Source: Pigoraptor chileana
Lineage: Eukaryota > Opisthokonta > Filasterea
Direction of reading: 5' to 3'
DNA length: 60,936 nt
NCBI GenBank assembly: GCA_943704495.1
Contig: CALSCR010003185.1
Coordinates: 3,069 to 64,004 of the forward strand
A model generated the notes under the pieces. It had not been told where the DNA came from and did no database searches. It saw only the letters and a program-made list of their open reading frames with translations. A program made the translations under genes and the position numbers. Below, piece after piece: positions 9,043 to 22,796 of the stretch (positions within the stretch are counted from its first letter, which is position 1; each line of letters begins with the position of its first letter).

Positions 9043-12000
9043 ATGGAGATGACCGCCGGGCTCGGCACTCGCGGGGCGTCCACTCCCACAACTGGCATCC
9101 GCGCAGACGGTGCCTCGCCCTCGCCAGATCCAAAGCGCTTTGCCGCATTGCTCCGGCCGTCACCCGGAAGACCACGTCCGGTGCCAATCATATGCCATGA
9201 TGAAACGCATGAAGCACCGAGAGCGACTACCGGTAATGCCTCTTCACGGCCGAATGCCTGGTCACCGACCCACGCAAAGGTGACTGGCACATCTGCAACG
9301 GCCGCGGACAGTATATTTCTATCACCGACAGTGTCACGGTACACAAGGTCGCCGGTTCCAAGTCGTTCAAACCGCTCACCGAGTCCTGTTGAGAGACAGG
9401 TGCGTAAAAAGCATTATATATGTTTTGGTGAATGGAAATAGTGAGATATGTGGGATGTTAAGTCGGTGTTGATGTTGTAGGCGCGTCGTCCACAGACTCC
9501 ACCTGGAAGCAGTGAGAACCGGCCCTGACTATGTAAACATGTCGTACTCTTATTAGCCCTAACGTTTTATGGAAAACTTTCTTTTACGTCGGGCCATAAG
9601 CAGGCCAAATTGGACTATGTGCGATCTGTGTTGCAGACCGTGGGCCACGAAAACGAACACCTCGTTGCAAAGGTGCGTCAGCTCGAAAGTGAGACGGCAG
9701 AACGCGTGCGCACACTCGAAGAGCGTCTCGCAGACGCCGAGCGTGCATCAACAACGGCGAGGGAGGAGGCCGCGCAACTCAAAAAGCAGCTCAAACTGGC
9801 CGCCAATGACCGAGGGCGAGGTGACGCTCCTAGTGCGACGGCGGCGAGTGGGGTCGGGGTGTCCGCCGGCAAAGAGTATGGCGATGCAAGCAATGGTATG
9901 GCGATCCATGCGTCAAGTGGATCACAGTTTGTGGATGCAAAGGGATCACAGAACGTCCGCGCTCAAAATGGCCAATTCGATGCCGAGGGTATGCGCAGGG
10001 AGGCTGATATGCATCGCCGACAATACTCGCCCGCGAGGGAGAAGACGCATAACGTGCAGGTGGGTTGTAGACAGCATTCATATCTTATGTTGGAAGTATA
10101 TGTCTATCACAAATCAGTATGTGTCTCGCTGAATTGCGCTTTTTTTGTAATGCCCGCGTAGGTTCAAGTTCCCGATCGAGAACGGCATCGCACGCGGACC
10201 AAGTACAACGACGCTGAGGAAGATGTTGAAGACGACATGAGCACTGAGGAAACAATGGATCCCTTCCCAGCGTATGCGAGCGGAACTTCTCGCGGTCTTG
10301 CGCATGGGCCGCGCGCACGGGGCTCTGCGGGCGCCGGCATTGACTATGTGTTGGAAGGCGGATCTAAGGCTCGTCTCCGGGACGTGCTCGTGTACTACAA
10401 GCTACAGATTCAGCGCAGAGAAGAGGAAATGAGGGAACTCAATGCGGAGGCTGAGGAAATTCGGCATCGGCTGGGCGTTTACTATCACAGTCCGCGATCT
10501 GACAGTCACTGGCGGTGTGTGTGCGGAACGTGTGTTATATCTTTAAAAGCGTGATTTGTCGCCGGCTGCATGTTCATAGTCTTCCAAAAGTGCTGGTCTT
10601 TTTGCATGTCTCTCATTACACTTTTCTTTGTTGTGTCGCATGCGTGGGTATTATTTCTCCTACACTCCCTGTATCAAAAGATCGTTCGGTGTCGACGTGG
10701 ATCCCACCCGAGCGCTGGCCGCTGAAGATGATGACGCATTTTTCGATCGCCTTGGACATTTTGCCAATTCCGTCGGTGGAGGGCGTCGTGTGGGTGGAAC
10801 TCCCATGCACCATCAACAACAACAGCAGCATCAAGTGCGACAAAAAGGCGATGCTGTAAAACCCGCCATGTCTGCCGGCGTTGGAGGCCGTGCAGGACGA
10901 GGTGCAACGGATGCCGCTGACAATGTCTCGCATGCGCAGAGGCAGCGCCGCGACGCTGTTCGTGCGGCTGTGGAGGGCTCCATAGACAAACCGTCGCTAA
11001 GCACGGCTGCGTCGGTGCGGACTTCTGAGCGGCGAAAAGGAGCGCCGAGACTGCAGGTGATAGATAGTTTGAGACACGGCATGTATCGTGATGTACTGCC
11101 ACGCATGCATACACCCCTCTGTAATGCCTCGGTAACGCTTATGATTTTTCTCTTTCTAATTTGTGGATCCCGGATACAACTTTCTGTTTTGCGTGTGTGG
11201 TGTGTGTCATATACCAGGGCGAGGAGGGTATTTCGGAGGACTTTTTCGATGACTATGGTAGGTCTCTCATTGAGCATATCTGTTGCTAACAAACTTCCCT
11301 TTTGTGGGGCAGCATAATTGGGCTTTCCCACGTAAATTGACCATTGTCGCGTTATTCTTGTCGATTTTTACTTAAAAACTATCAGAAAATGTTGACGAAT
11401 CTGTCGGCGCTGTAAGATTCGACGGCCCGCGTGAACGAGCCGTCCATGGTGGCGGACGTGCGCCACTTGAGCCGGCCGGGGCAACGCCTCACGGAAGCGG
11501 CCATACGCCAGGAGTGGGAGGACATCACGTGAGGAACTCGGCGAGGGCTGTACACGTGCCAATTAGTGTCCTGAAGGCGCAGGGAAAGGGCAGCATATCC
11601 AAGGCATCTTACCACTCGCGTCAAGCGTGCGGCCACGGCGACCTCGAACACGGGATGTGCTTCCTGGACACTTCAGCGCCTTTCATTCCGCGGGGGAAAG
11701 GTCACGTGCAGCATCCACAATGGCGTATCATAGACAAGGTGAGTGTTTTGCTTGCCTGCGTGTATGTTGTGATTTGTCCTCCGACAACAACTGCCGTTTA
11801 TTCAGTTTTCTGTTTTTGATGCATATATTTTGCATTGGTAAATAACTGACATTTGTAAATCTGTCCTTATTTGCCTGCCCCAGATAAAGCGATCGGATGA
11901 AGTCGACCGACTAGTCGCCCAGATGCAGTATGATTTTGAGATTCAGGGCCTTGAGATGCCGATGCAAAAAATCTCAGATTGCTGCTATGTGATGCATAGC

Positions 12001-12336
12001 AACCGCCGCGTGTATCTCACATCGGTGGCGGGGCGTCTCGCTGTGAGATCTGCCGGCGGCGGCGGATGCGAGGACTTTGTGCGGTTTCTCAAACGCAACT
12101 GGAGCAAATATGTCATCAAGTTGACCAGGAAGCCAACCTCGCGCTCTGCGGGAGCGGATGATGGGGCCAATTCGCCAAATGTGCGGTCGCGGCTGGAGGC
12201 GGGTCCCAAACTGGCTCTGTCACCCGGCGAAATGGGCGCTGCGTCATTCTCGAGGGTGACTGAGTCCGGGGCGGGTGTGCCTATCGGTGGCTACGGACTA
12301 TCGGGGGGAGACTGGTACTACAATGAGAGCGCATGA
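9043..12336 (+). CDS. Coiled-coil protein with GAS2-like (GAR) C-terminal domain
   Basis: Proposed exons: 9043-9399, 9604-10059, 10162-10514, 10681-11056, 11218-11257, 11386-11738, 11884-12336, all in phase, about 795 residues. The N-terminus (1-119) is Pro/Ser/Arg-rich and disordered. Residues about 120-200 form a strong heptad coiled coil (ETAERVRTLEERLADAERA) and a second runs around KLQIQRREEEMRELNAEAEE. A long low-complexity middle contains a Gln run. The last exon reads YVMHSNRRVYLTSV, AGRLAVRSAGGGG and FVRFLKRNW, which resembles the GAS2/GAR microtubule-binding motif (YR...lvRilrs.vMVRVGGGW..L..fL), with Gly in place of the usual Trp. A cytoskeletal role is therefore inferred, not shown. 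An extra exon in the first intron (AG at 9480) was considered but has no in-phase donor. The start was chosen as the first Met before the low-complexity head and is uncertain. Confidence 0.7.
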
Positions 12337-13406
12337 TGCACCCCTTATTGCAAACTGAGGCTCTGTCAGTGGTTCCGACTAAATATGTATTATATTTCAT
12401 TCCTCGGGCTAGTTGAGTGTGCGTTTTTCTATATTGAAATCATTTCGAGGCCGAGCGGAACTGCACTTTAATAATTGAACGCAAAGCAGACGACGACAGA
12501 GAGCATCTGTCATGGAGGCCCGGCATAATGCCAATATGTTCGTTCCATTGTGAACATTTTATTTGCAGTAAGCACAGACTTAAGCTCTAGTCAATGACAG
12601 AGATGTTTTCAAACACGCCTATCCGATGACTGCCGCCGCGCCGATGATTCAATTGCGATCTTCCAAAACTCAATTGCCTGCAGTTTCTGTACTCATGGTA
12701 TTTGATTGATGCCAAGTTATAATCACATATTAGCAGCCGCACAGCCGCAGCACACTAACCGTCACTCAGACGGATATCTCTTAAATTGTCGAGCTAGTTG
12801 GGCAACCAGAACTGAAGTTTCACATTCAATGACAATTAAAGTGTATATACTTTAGTTTGATTGTGTGTCCGTCGCCACCTAAGACTACAGCCACGCTGTG
12901 GTGAGTGTCATGCACCCACCGGAAATAATTCATTCCCGGCACATCTTGCGGGGCTTACTACAGTACCAACTGGCAACGGTGTTTGTAGGGCTTCAGGTCA
13001 TGTACATATCATAACTAGCGGCTATCTGGCAATGTATGCGCAATGTAAAGACGTGTAGAAAATTTTCAAAATGGCAGCCGAGGCCCATATTGATAAAACG
13101 GGAATCAATATTGAACAACCGAGGGTCAATTACGGAAACTACACTCACAAAAAAGCATAACGGAAAAAATCGAGAAAAAACGCAGTCAAACGCACGCGCG
13201 AAAGAGTCCACGGCACACAGGTGAAATGCGAGAATAGGTCGGATGTCTGAACACACAATTATATAGACAAGCCATCAGCATAATTAGCCCTGCAGTGCCC
13301 ACACCCTGACCAAACAATGCCTAGTGGAGATTATTGTCGATTCATGCCGCCACAGCGAGCCGAACGAACGCAAGGTGTTGGCTTGCAAAAAAGACAAACG
13401 GGCCGT
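12337..13406. other. Intergenic, convergent; no gene seen
   Basis: About 1.07 kb between the stops of the GAS2-like and IFT139 genes. Short open frames on both strands lack splice logic, repeats or motifs. AT-rich patches could serve as 3'-end signals. Confidence 0.6.
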
Positions 13407-16400
13407 TTACGGGCGGATGGATCCCGATGCCTTTTCAAGAATTTCCTTGCGGATTTTCGGGTAATTCGGGTAAAGCGTAAGCACTTTCCTGGAGACGTCG
13501 ATTGCCTCCAAGTACCGCTTCGCCTGCAAGAGTGCAATGCAGACATGCAAACACACACGACAGAGATGCACATGTTGAGCTGGCCAGAAGAGCAGATGTA
13601 TGCAGAGTAAACCACAAATAACGTTGATGTTTTCGCAAACTTGATGAATCAGATGGTGCGGGATGACGAGACAGAAACACGGTATGCGATAACTCACCTT
13701 GAGATAGTTGAAGGCAAGCTTGAATCCGACCGCCGGATTGCTCTCACTGCTGAACTTCCATGCATTCTCGTAGTGGTCGGAGGCGTCGCGGTACGACTGC
13801 TCCTTCTCCATGATATATCCCATGTACTCCCATGCCTTTGTGCACGATTTGTTGTGCTGCAGGCATCGCTTCAAAAGCTCCTGGGCCATGTCGTACTTGC
13901 CGCCCTGCGGGACAAGGAAGTAAGAATGGGACACGATTAACTATGTGTGTGTGTGTGTGTGTATATGTACAGCCTCAGCATCACAAACACAACTCCGTCG
14001 GGCAACCACTGCACAACACAGGCAGTTCACACGGTGTGGCGCACCTGGACGTAGATGTCGCTCAGCAAGAGCCATGCGCGCTCAAAGTCATCGGCCTCCG
14101 ACGCGTTCCAGTTCATCTTTGCAATGCGCTTGAGCTGATTTCGCGCGCGCGGCGTCTGCTTCAGAAGCATGTATGCCGTAGCCATTCCGAGGAGTGCAGC
14201 CACGCTGTCACGCTCAGTGTTGAGCAGTTCCATGTACTGTTTTAGGGTGAAATTGTTGCAGAAAATTCAGAGTCAATGTGATAGATCACGCAATGCAGGT
14301 GTTGAATGTGAACGAGCGTCAGAAAATAAAAATTGCGGTTCTGCACAGTGTGTGCTCACCTGCGTCAGTGCCTTTTCAATGTTCGTCTTGAGCTTCGTAG
14401 CCATCAGCGCGTTGCACTCGAGAATTTGGTGGCGGAAGCTCTTTGGACGGTTTTTCACTTCCTTGAGGAGCTTTTCTGCCGTCTTCACTGCAAAAAGCTC
14501 CGCCTCGGGCTTCTCCGACTGCGTGTGTGTGTGTGTGTGGGCGTATAAAATCAGTGAGAAAAAGCGACTAACATGGGTACTAGATGAAGCAGACCCGTTG
14601 ACGGGAAAATAGTGAAATTACAGCGGCGAATAAAACCAAAAATCAATAAATATTAAGCCTAGGCTACAAGTGCCAGTTTCCCTGCGACAGTTGACTGAAT
14701 GTGGTTACCCACTGATCCCGACTGCGAGTTGTCCGTGACGCTCTCAAATGTCTCTCCGCCAATCGTCTCGTTGTCGGGATTGAGGCAGACCTGCGCGGGT
14801 GCAGCAAGGGCCGTGGATAGAGAAAAGCAAGTGGATGAGAACCCCCACACACACCAATACAAAAAACACAATACAGAGAGAGTTAGAGACTTTCAGCATT
14901 CAGCCATCGACTCCAAAGAGAGAGAGAGAGAGAGAGAGATATAGAAAAGGCTAATTTAGCCGCCCATGCATTGCGCCCACCTCAATCATGTTGTAGATGG
15001 CTAGCTCGCCCCATTCTTGGTCCTTGCGGGCACGGTTAAAGTGCTTCAGTGCCTCGTTAGGGTTGTTCGAGTACCGATTGTACAGGCCCTGAGAGCACAC
15101 ACATACACACACACAAAGAAATCTCGATCAGACGAAAATAAAAACAAAAGGCAACCCATCAAGCATAATTGCCCATCTATTGAAGACTCCATCCTCCCAC
15201 TGTGGTGTGTTCTCCATCAAAGCACAGGAAGCGCACATCAAACGTACCTGACAGTAGTTAAGACCGGGCTCTGACGCCGCGCGAGGGGACGCCTTGGTCG
15301 CCTGCCCAATGAACTTTTGGCAGTCGGGCAGTTTTCCCGCGCGGTACAAAAGGTCGATGACGCGAGAGAGACCCTCGTAGTGATTCGGCTTGCGCTCAAG
15401 CAGCTGCTGAAAGTGGAAAGTGGCACTTTCGTACTCGCCCTGTATGTTTTGAGTGAGAGAGGGGGTGAGTAACACAATCACGAGTCAATATGATGGAGCT
15501 CACCAAATAGAATTCAGCGAGGATAGCATTTGAATGCAGCAAACAGAGAAAAATGGGCGCCAGTCGTACCGGGTTGCGTCATATACATAGTGCATTCAAT
15601 CGACTAGTCGTGCAGTGCACAAACACACACACACACACACACATGACGGGGCTGCGAAACCACAACACACCTTGCGAAACATGAGATCGGCCATCATAAT
15701 CGTCGCTGCATCGTTCGAATGGTTCATCCTGAGCAGACTCACGCACTGCTGTTGACACAGGTCGAGCTCACCCTTCAAAACAATACGAAAAGGGAGATAA
15801 TTCGAATTGGTCAATGGAAGCGACATCATTAAAACGCTCTGACATTGCACATACACCCATGTTATGGCAGGCAGGAGATTTCACACAGGGAAAAAATCCG
15901 TCACTCACTTGAGAGAGATAGAGTTTGGCGAGAGCAAGCATGGCTTTCTCGCTGGTTTCGTCATATGTGAGTGCTTCCTTGTAGAACCCAGACGCCCTGA
16001 ACATGCACAAAAATGCGTCGCAGGGAATGTGTTGGAACCGCGCCAGATGGGGCGATTGGGGGGGGGGGGGGGAGACAGCACTTCGCACAACATAAGGCAG
16101 GACACGACATGCTCGTTTAAAGAAGGCACTGTGTTTATGGACAAGTGAGGAAAGACTAAGTACTCAAAACGCCTGAGACACACGCCCATCGACTCTATAC
16201 AAGTAAGGAAAGAGAGTGAGAGTGAGAGAGTGTGTGTGTCTGCCTGTGTGTGTGCGCGAGCGAAGAGGGATGCGGTAAGGTTCAAGGGAAGGAGCACACA
16301 CGCACTTTTCATATTCGCGCTGCGACATGAAGTGGTCTGCCAGCTGAAAGCAGATGGTCGATGTTTGCAGCTTCTGTGTGCGCAGCTGGTCCGGTTGCTG

Positions 16401-17726
16401 TTGTCGGGGAGCATACAAGACAGAGAGAAAGGGGGGGGGGGGGGGCAGTGCAGAGCGAACGAGCATTAATAAGATAATCCCCGATGTATTATGCCTGTAT
16501 CATATCCGTGACCCAAACATATGAAAACTGCCCATTTGGAAGTTGCCAATTTCGAGAGCACAATTGCGGTGTTGAGTGCAATCCAGAAGGATATGGCTGC
16601 AACTAGATGAAGTTGAGAGTGGGGAATGCACTTGCCTCTCGCGCAATGCGGACGAGAACGCGCGTCTGAAGCTCGCGTGCACGGACAAGGGTGTCTGCGA
16701 TGCGCTGCGGTGCGCCGCCTTCCTTGTACACGCGCGCAAGCAGCACCCACATCTTGGCATCCTGCAAGGGTCAATGAAAATACCGTTTTGAGTGTGTGAT
16801 GTGAAGATATGTACATCTCCCATGCTGGTATGTCGCCACAGACAACTTTGTAGAATTCTGAAACAGCCGTAAATGTCACAAGAAACAATCACACACTCGG
16901 CCTCTCTTTCTCTACGCCGAGTCCCTAGGCAAGCGCCAGAGAATTGACTAAATCCTACATCTTCTCTTACGTGACATAAGCGCCTGAGGCAATGAGGAGA
17001 CCATTCTTTGTCGAGAACAAAACGCGTTTACAGCACTGCCCTTGAATACCACATCAGGAAAATAACCAACACAGACACGCACCTGAATCATTGCGGCGGG
17101 TTCCGACGGGGGCTGGCTGTCCGGATTGAGGGCTTCCAAAAGCACGCGCTCTGCCTTGTCTGCATGCCCCAGCTTGAGATAGAGCTCGGCAAGATCGTAC
17201 TGGAGGAACGCCTGCCCACCGTTCTTCACGGCCGCAACATAGTAGTTGATGGCCTGCGTGAAATGGCGTGGTTGTGGGTCGTTGTGGTTGTGGATGTGAT
17301 GTGAGACAATCCGTTGCGTGAGGTCAGTTGTGGGGGAAATCCGCAGACAAAAGCAACACAATCCACACAGTCTCAATCCAACGCTATCTGTAATTGATTC
17401 ACACGCGATGAAATTTCAACAAACACAGCCACCAAAACATAACCAAACACAAAGACAATTTACCTTGCTGTAGTTGTGAGTGCGCACGAGGGCCTTGCCA
17501 ATCTTTGTCGCGAGAATGCTGTCGTGCGGATTTTTCTTCAGCGCTTCCTCGTAAACGTGAATGGCGCGGTCGATTTCCTAGTTTATCACGTGCCGTCGGT
17601 GTGCAGACAAAAAACGAAGGTTTGGAACAAAACGAAAAAAGGCCAACGTTAGCAAACTTGTGTCCAGAGACGCAACAACCAACCGACAAACGTAGACACT
17701 CCAAACTTGACAGCACAGGGAATGAT

Positions 17727-17796
<70 letters not shown>

Positions 17797-20700
17797 CACA
17801 AAACTTCCCAGCACAGCACAACAATTGCGGTCCACCCAACCTACCGTGATGCTCATGTACGCGTCGCCCAGCATCATGCACGAGTGCGTGCTTGGGTTCC
17901 GGTCCACAAGCTCCTTGTAGCACGCCGCATACATCTTAAGGTCCCTGCGCTGGTGCAGGAAAATATCCGCCATCTTGGCCTTGGCATTCGCAAAGTACGG
18001 TTGGTCGGGACCGATCCCACCGAGCGTCGCGAGAGCAACATCGACGTCCCCGCGTGCAAGAGAAAGCTCTGCGTTTGCAATCTGCACGCGAGCCTCTTCA
18101 GCCGTGCGTGAAAACTCGTTGATTGCGTCCTGCATAACTTTGGTCGCCTCGTGCTGCTGGTCCAGGCGTCGCAGGGAGTCGGCGAGCTCAAGAAAGACGC
18201 TCACGCGGTCGCTGTTGGGTATGTCGCGGACGGGGGCTTTCGATTGCTTCTTGGAACGCTGTGTGTGTGTGTGTGTGTGTGCAGTGTGTGTGCCAAGCGA
18301 CGAAGATGAAGAGGCAGAGAGAGAGACAGAGAGAGAGTGTGTGTGTGTGTTAAGAAGTGAGACAATTAGATGCAAAAAACATGACGTGCCCCCAGGGGCT
18401 TTGATTTGAGACTGAAAATTACTTCGCTCATGCACACAAACCCACTCGCGCTGCACACCCTGCGGACAATTCAAATACGATTCCATCCCTTCCTCTCCAC
18501 CTTCGTCCTGATTCCGTTCTGCTTTCCCCACGGGAGGTTGTGCCTATGGAGTTGACCTGAATCCCAATCTCGTTCATGTGCCTCCCACCTTTCCCGACGT
18601 CCCTTCCTCTTCCGTTGCTCTGCGCACACCCGGCAGTGCCATCGCAGCATTCAGCGTTTGCATCGACTCAGCAAGCAGACCGGTCCTCTTTTGAATGCGC
18701 GCCTGCGATTGTCCATTAAAATAAGGTGGTTGTGCACGCAAAAATAACTCAGTCACGCAGTAAATCCGCAACCCCCTTATTAAGGTAACAGACTCTCTGG
18801 ACCCATTGATCGATTGAGGTAACAGACATCCCAGACTGGTGATTGCGGCACACCCGTACCTTAATAAGGTGATAGAGGGGAAACTCGCGGACCTCAAAAT
18901 TGTAACTGAGGCCGACTTCGAGGGACTGGCCGGCCATCTTGTAGTTGGATTGAGTGAGATAGATCTGCGCCATCAGCAGATGACCCTGTTCGCGTGCACG
19001 CCCGCCGACAAACAACGAAAATACCAGAATAGCGTAGGCGAAGAACGAGAGAGGGGAAGAAAATATACAATGCAGGGAGGGACAGAGAGCAGCAACGTTA
19101 GTACCTTGCTTCAGAGACAAAGAAAATGATAGATGCAGACGGAGGATTCATCGAGGCTGCAGTTATGCAAAACCACACACACAGCTCTGCCTATCCCCGC
19201 AAACAGGACACCTGCCTCGGAGTATGTCGAGTCCTGCTTCAGCACGCGCTGGAGTGCGGCCTGTGCGCCGTCAATGTCGCCGTTAAGATAGCGCACACGC
19301 GCAAGCTGATACATGACAGACAGCATTCCGGGGCAAATTTTGGCGAGCATCTCAAGCACCTCGGTGCACTTTGCGAGGACCGGCGAGGCGGGCTCGGCTG
19401 CAATGTTTTTTGTTGTTATTGCAATTTTGAGAAATTGGCAACACACGCACAGCGAATAATGGGAGAGCGGAAGTAAAAACAAAAAACAAACAAACAATCA
19501 AATTTGGATTGTCCACTGAATCGACGAAAGGGAGACGGCGCACCAACACACACCTTCGTTCTTTGGCTCCGCAGGGACAAACTGCAAATATTCGTCGACA
19601 ATCTGGAGCAAGAACGTCGGGTTGAGGCGCACAAAGTATTCGTGGCTGCAAGAAACAAAAGACGGCATACGAACATGCACACCCAAGAATACCAAACGAT
19701 TTCAGAAAAATGGGCGATAGGAATACGCACTGGAAATTGGCAAGACAGCTCCAACGCCACATTAAATCCACACAATCCTGCGCCATTCAACATCGCGCAC
19801 AACGGCCGCACATTCTGCAATGCGTCACAGCCAGTCGCACCTGATCGGCGTGTCCTTGACCGAGACAACCTGCACATCGATAGCCTCGCCGAGGTTTGCG
19901 AGTGCCGTCTGCGAGTCGCGGTTCTTCTTCCACGCAAGATACGAACTCAGCTGACACAGCTCCGCACTCTTTCCAATCGACGTTTGAATTTCGCGCAGAA
20001 ATTCAAGCTGCTGCTCAGCGTCCTCAATCTGCCCATCAATCAGCTGACACCGAATGATGCCGTTGAGTGCAGAGACGCTGCTCTCATCGAGCTTCATCGC
20101 AGCCTTGTACGAAGCGAGCGCCGCAGGGACGTCGCCGCGAAGCAGTTGTTGATATCCTGCCTCTGTCGTGTACTCGGCACTGAGGGGCATCAAGGTGCGC
20201 GCGCGCTCCACCAGCTCAAGGGTCTGCTGGAGGACAAGGGGGTTCCGTCCAGCAAGGCGACAGAGGGACCGGGCGCACTCGAAATACACGCGGTGATTTT
20301 TGGGCTCAAACCGATCAAGCGTCTGAATGAGTTCCCCGAGGCGTTTGGCCGCCTGAGGGAGACAGAAGAATGGAACGAACAAACACAATGACACATTAGG
20401 CTGTGAGTTTCACTTTGTAATTCACAGTCCATCGATATCACGCTATTCGAAGCTGCAAGTAAGGCATGCGCACGCAGGTTGATCACACGCCGCAATGTGC
20501 AACAGCGACCAGCAAAGCGCACCTGGGGATATCCTCCAATGCGCGCCAGTCGGTGCAGGAGGACCATTCGTGCGGCCTCAACATCCTGCGGATTGATCTC
20601 CATGATGCGCTGCGTGACCTCGAGAGCCTGTCACAAGCACATTCGCGCAAAGAACAAGAAGAACCCATTTCGTAAGGAAACACATACCGAGTACAGATCG

Positions 20701-22796
20701 TGATGCATTGACATGCCATACATCAATCAATGCGCAGCCCAATTCCCAATCCATACAACTACAAACACAAACAAACATGATATACATATATGTGCGTGTG
20801 CGTGCGTAGATCGCGACGACATTACAACAGCGAGTCCACAACGTGCCTGGTCCCAGTCGTCCATCGACAAGAGCACGCGCATCTTCTCCACGAGTGCGGG
20901 AAGAAACGTCTGATTCGAGGCAATGATCATGTTGATGCACTCGAGGGCGTCGCTGGAACGCCGCCGGTTCACTGACAGGTGGCGCGCCTATCCAATGCGC
21001 ACATGCATGCACGCAGACGCACATGTAATACAAACACACACACACATACAAGCAAACAAGTAGGACGTAAGCAAATAATGACGCTGTCGGTGATGCTTTC
21101 ACACAGATACAGCCACAGACACACACGCACTCACACATATATTACGACAAGAAGCCACACGGCAGAGATTGCCGTCAAGATATGAAGCTTAACAGCAACC
21201 GCAGTGCACAATCGAATGCACAACCCACCACCACCACCCACCATTGCGAGAAGGGCCTCGTAGTTCTTGTTGTCACCCATGCTCTTCAGCGCCTCGTTCA
21301 AGAATGCCTTGTCCACCTTCTTTGCCGTCGATTCGCGCCCACACGTGAGATCGATCCATCCACGTAGAGTGAGCGCGCGAACGTACATGACACTGCGTTC
21401 GGCACTACGATCAGCGCCATCGCGACACATCTGCAGGAACTTGTCGCCTGGTGCGTCGTGCATGGCATTGTGTTTCACACGCGACACAAAATATATGACA
21501 TCGAGGCAAAAAGGGAAGTATGGGAAAAGAGTTGGTGAGTGTACAACAAAGACATGAAACACACAAGTGAATGCGGTTTTAGGCTCACTCACACACGAGC
21601 AGTTGCAGCAAACGCACACACTTAATACCGCAATGACGGGGGTTCACGTTGTGCACTTTCAACGCATCACCAAAGACAGCACGTCGCCACAGCAACGGAC
21701 ATATTCCCACCCTTCTTTCGCGCCTCGTCAAAACGGCCGGCATGCCACAGATAGAGCGCCGCCTGCTCGATGGCCACCTCGCCCGCGCTGTTTGTCACAC
21801 GCACACCAAGTGGAGTGTAAGTTTCAATCACCGTCAATCCCATTTGCCGATTTGAATGGAAGAGACAAATAAACTTGCAACGGCGTAAAATTGTCTTCAA
21901 TTTAAATCAGACGTCGCATGTGCACACACTACGCACTGCACACACCTGTCCTCCTCCTTTGTCAGCCTCGCCTCAAGCTCATGCACAGCCTCCTGATCAA
22001 CGAGCNNNNNNNNNNNNNNNNNNNNNNNNNNNNNNNNNNNNNNNNNNNNNNNNNNNNNNNNNNNNNNNNNNNNNNNNNNNNNNNNNNNNNNNNNNNNNNN
22101 NNNNNNNNNNNNNNNNNNNNNNNNNNNNNNNNNNNNNNNNNNNNNNNNNNNNNNNNNNNNNNNNNNNNNNNNNNNNNNNNNNNNNNNNNNNNNNNNNNNN
22201 NNNNNNNNNNNNNNNNNNNNNNNNNNNNNNNNNNNNNNNNNNNNNNNNNNNNNNNNNNNNNNNNNNNNNNNNNNNNNNNNNNNNNNNNNNNNNNNNNNNN
22301 NNNNNNNNNNNNNNNNNNNNNNNNNNNNNNNNNNNNNNNNNNNNNNNNNNNNNNNNNNNNNNNNNNNNNNNNNNNNNNNNNNNNNNNNNNNNNNNNNNNN
22401 NNNNNNNNNNNNNNNNNNNNNNNNNNNNNNNNNNNNNNCACTAACCAAACGCCTTCCAGAAGCTCATGATGGGGTCATTGCCATACTTCTTGATGCTGTC
22501 CTGGCACACAACCTGCGAATGGTCATGACCAGCACTTCAGCTATCATATACATCCAGAGGAATAGGGAAACCACATCCTGCGAGCTACTGCGGCCATAAT
22601 ACATCTTGTCAATCCACTCGAGGAACAATTGTAATGCATTGTAAAACCGTGCCGTTGCCTTCCGAGCAAATGCGATTCAAGACATCATCAACGTCTGCAC
22701 GCTTAGCCACCCCACCTGTATGTGCCTGTAATAGCCCTCCCGCGCATAGTAGTTGATGAGCGCTTGCTCGTCGCCAGGCCCCGATTTGGGCGGCAT
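13407..22796 (-). CDS. TTC21B: IFT139 / TTC21B, intraflagellar transport complex A subunit
   Basis: At least 26 exons. From the start: 22716-22796, 22446-22512, one entering the N gap from 21946, 21711-21787, 21242-21447, 20847-20987, 20523-20627, 19841-20352, 19554-19645, 19212-19397, 18860-18985, 18589-18702, 17845-18258, 17464-17577, 17083-17253, 16636-16761, 16306-16397, 15909-15996, 15671-15772, 15248-15439, 14981-15088, 14713-14790, 14360-14518, 14045-14236, 13698-13904, 13407-13523. About 1,309 codons are visible and roughly 45-60 fall in the gap, so length matches the animal protein (about 1,316). It is an all-TPR scaffold of IFT-A for retrograde transport in cilia. Near-identical blocks include [20 protein letters not shown]-type sequence (here [16 protein letters not shown]), [21 protein letters not shown], and [12 protein letters not shown] before the C-terminal SIRP. 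Introns after 16636 and after 20847 appear to use GC donors. Confidence 0.96.
16058..16072. repeat. G15 homopolymer (C15 on the sense strand) in IFT139 intron
   Basis: On the IFT139 sense strand this is a C run 60-75 bases upstream of the acceptor at 15997. A second 15-base run at 16431-16445 lies 34-48 bases upstream of the acceptor at 16398. Confidence 0.9.
17732..17787. repeat. (GA)n microsatellite in IFT139 intron
   Basis: Nearly perfect GA dinucleotide run of about 56 bases in the intron between exons 17464-17577 and 17845-18258. Open frames across it are artefacts of the repeat. Confidence 0.95.
22006..22438. other. Assembly gap (433 N)
   Basis: Run of N inside the 5' part of the IFT139 gene. 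Sequence on both sides is coding for this gene ([11 protein letters not shown] before, SFWKAFG after), so the gap hides the exons for about 45-60 residues near the N-terminus. Confidence 0.99.

Noticed and set aside
9481-9530. Extra exon in the GAS2-like gene beginning after the AG at 9480 (ARRPQTPPGSSE)
   Set aside because: Entry phase fits but the only donor (GTGAGA) leaves in phase 1, while the next coiled-coil exon needs phase 0; reading on meets a stop.
20713-21185. Plus-strand HTHTHT and similar frames across IFT139 introns
   Set aside because: Low-complexity readings of CA-rich introns opposite verified IFT139 exons.
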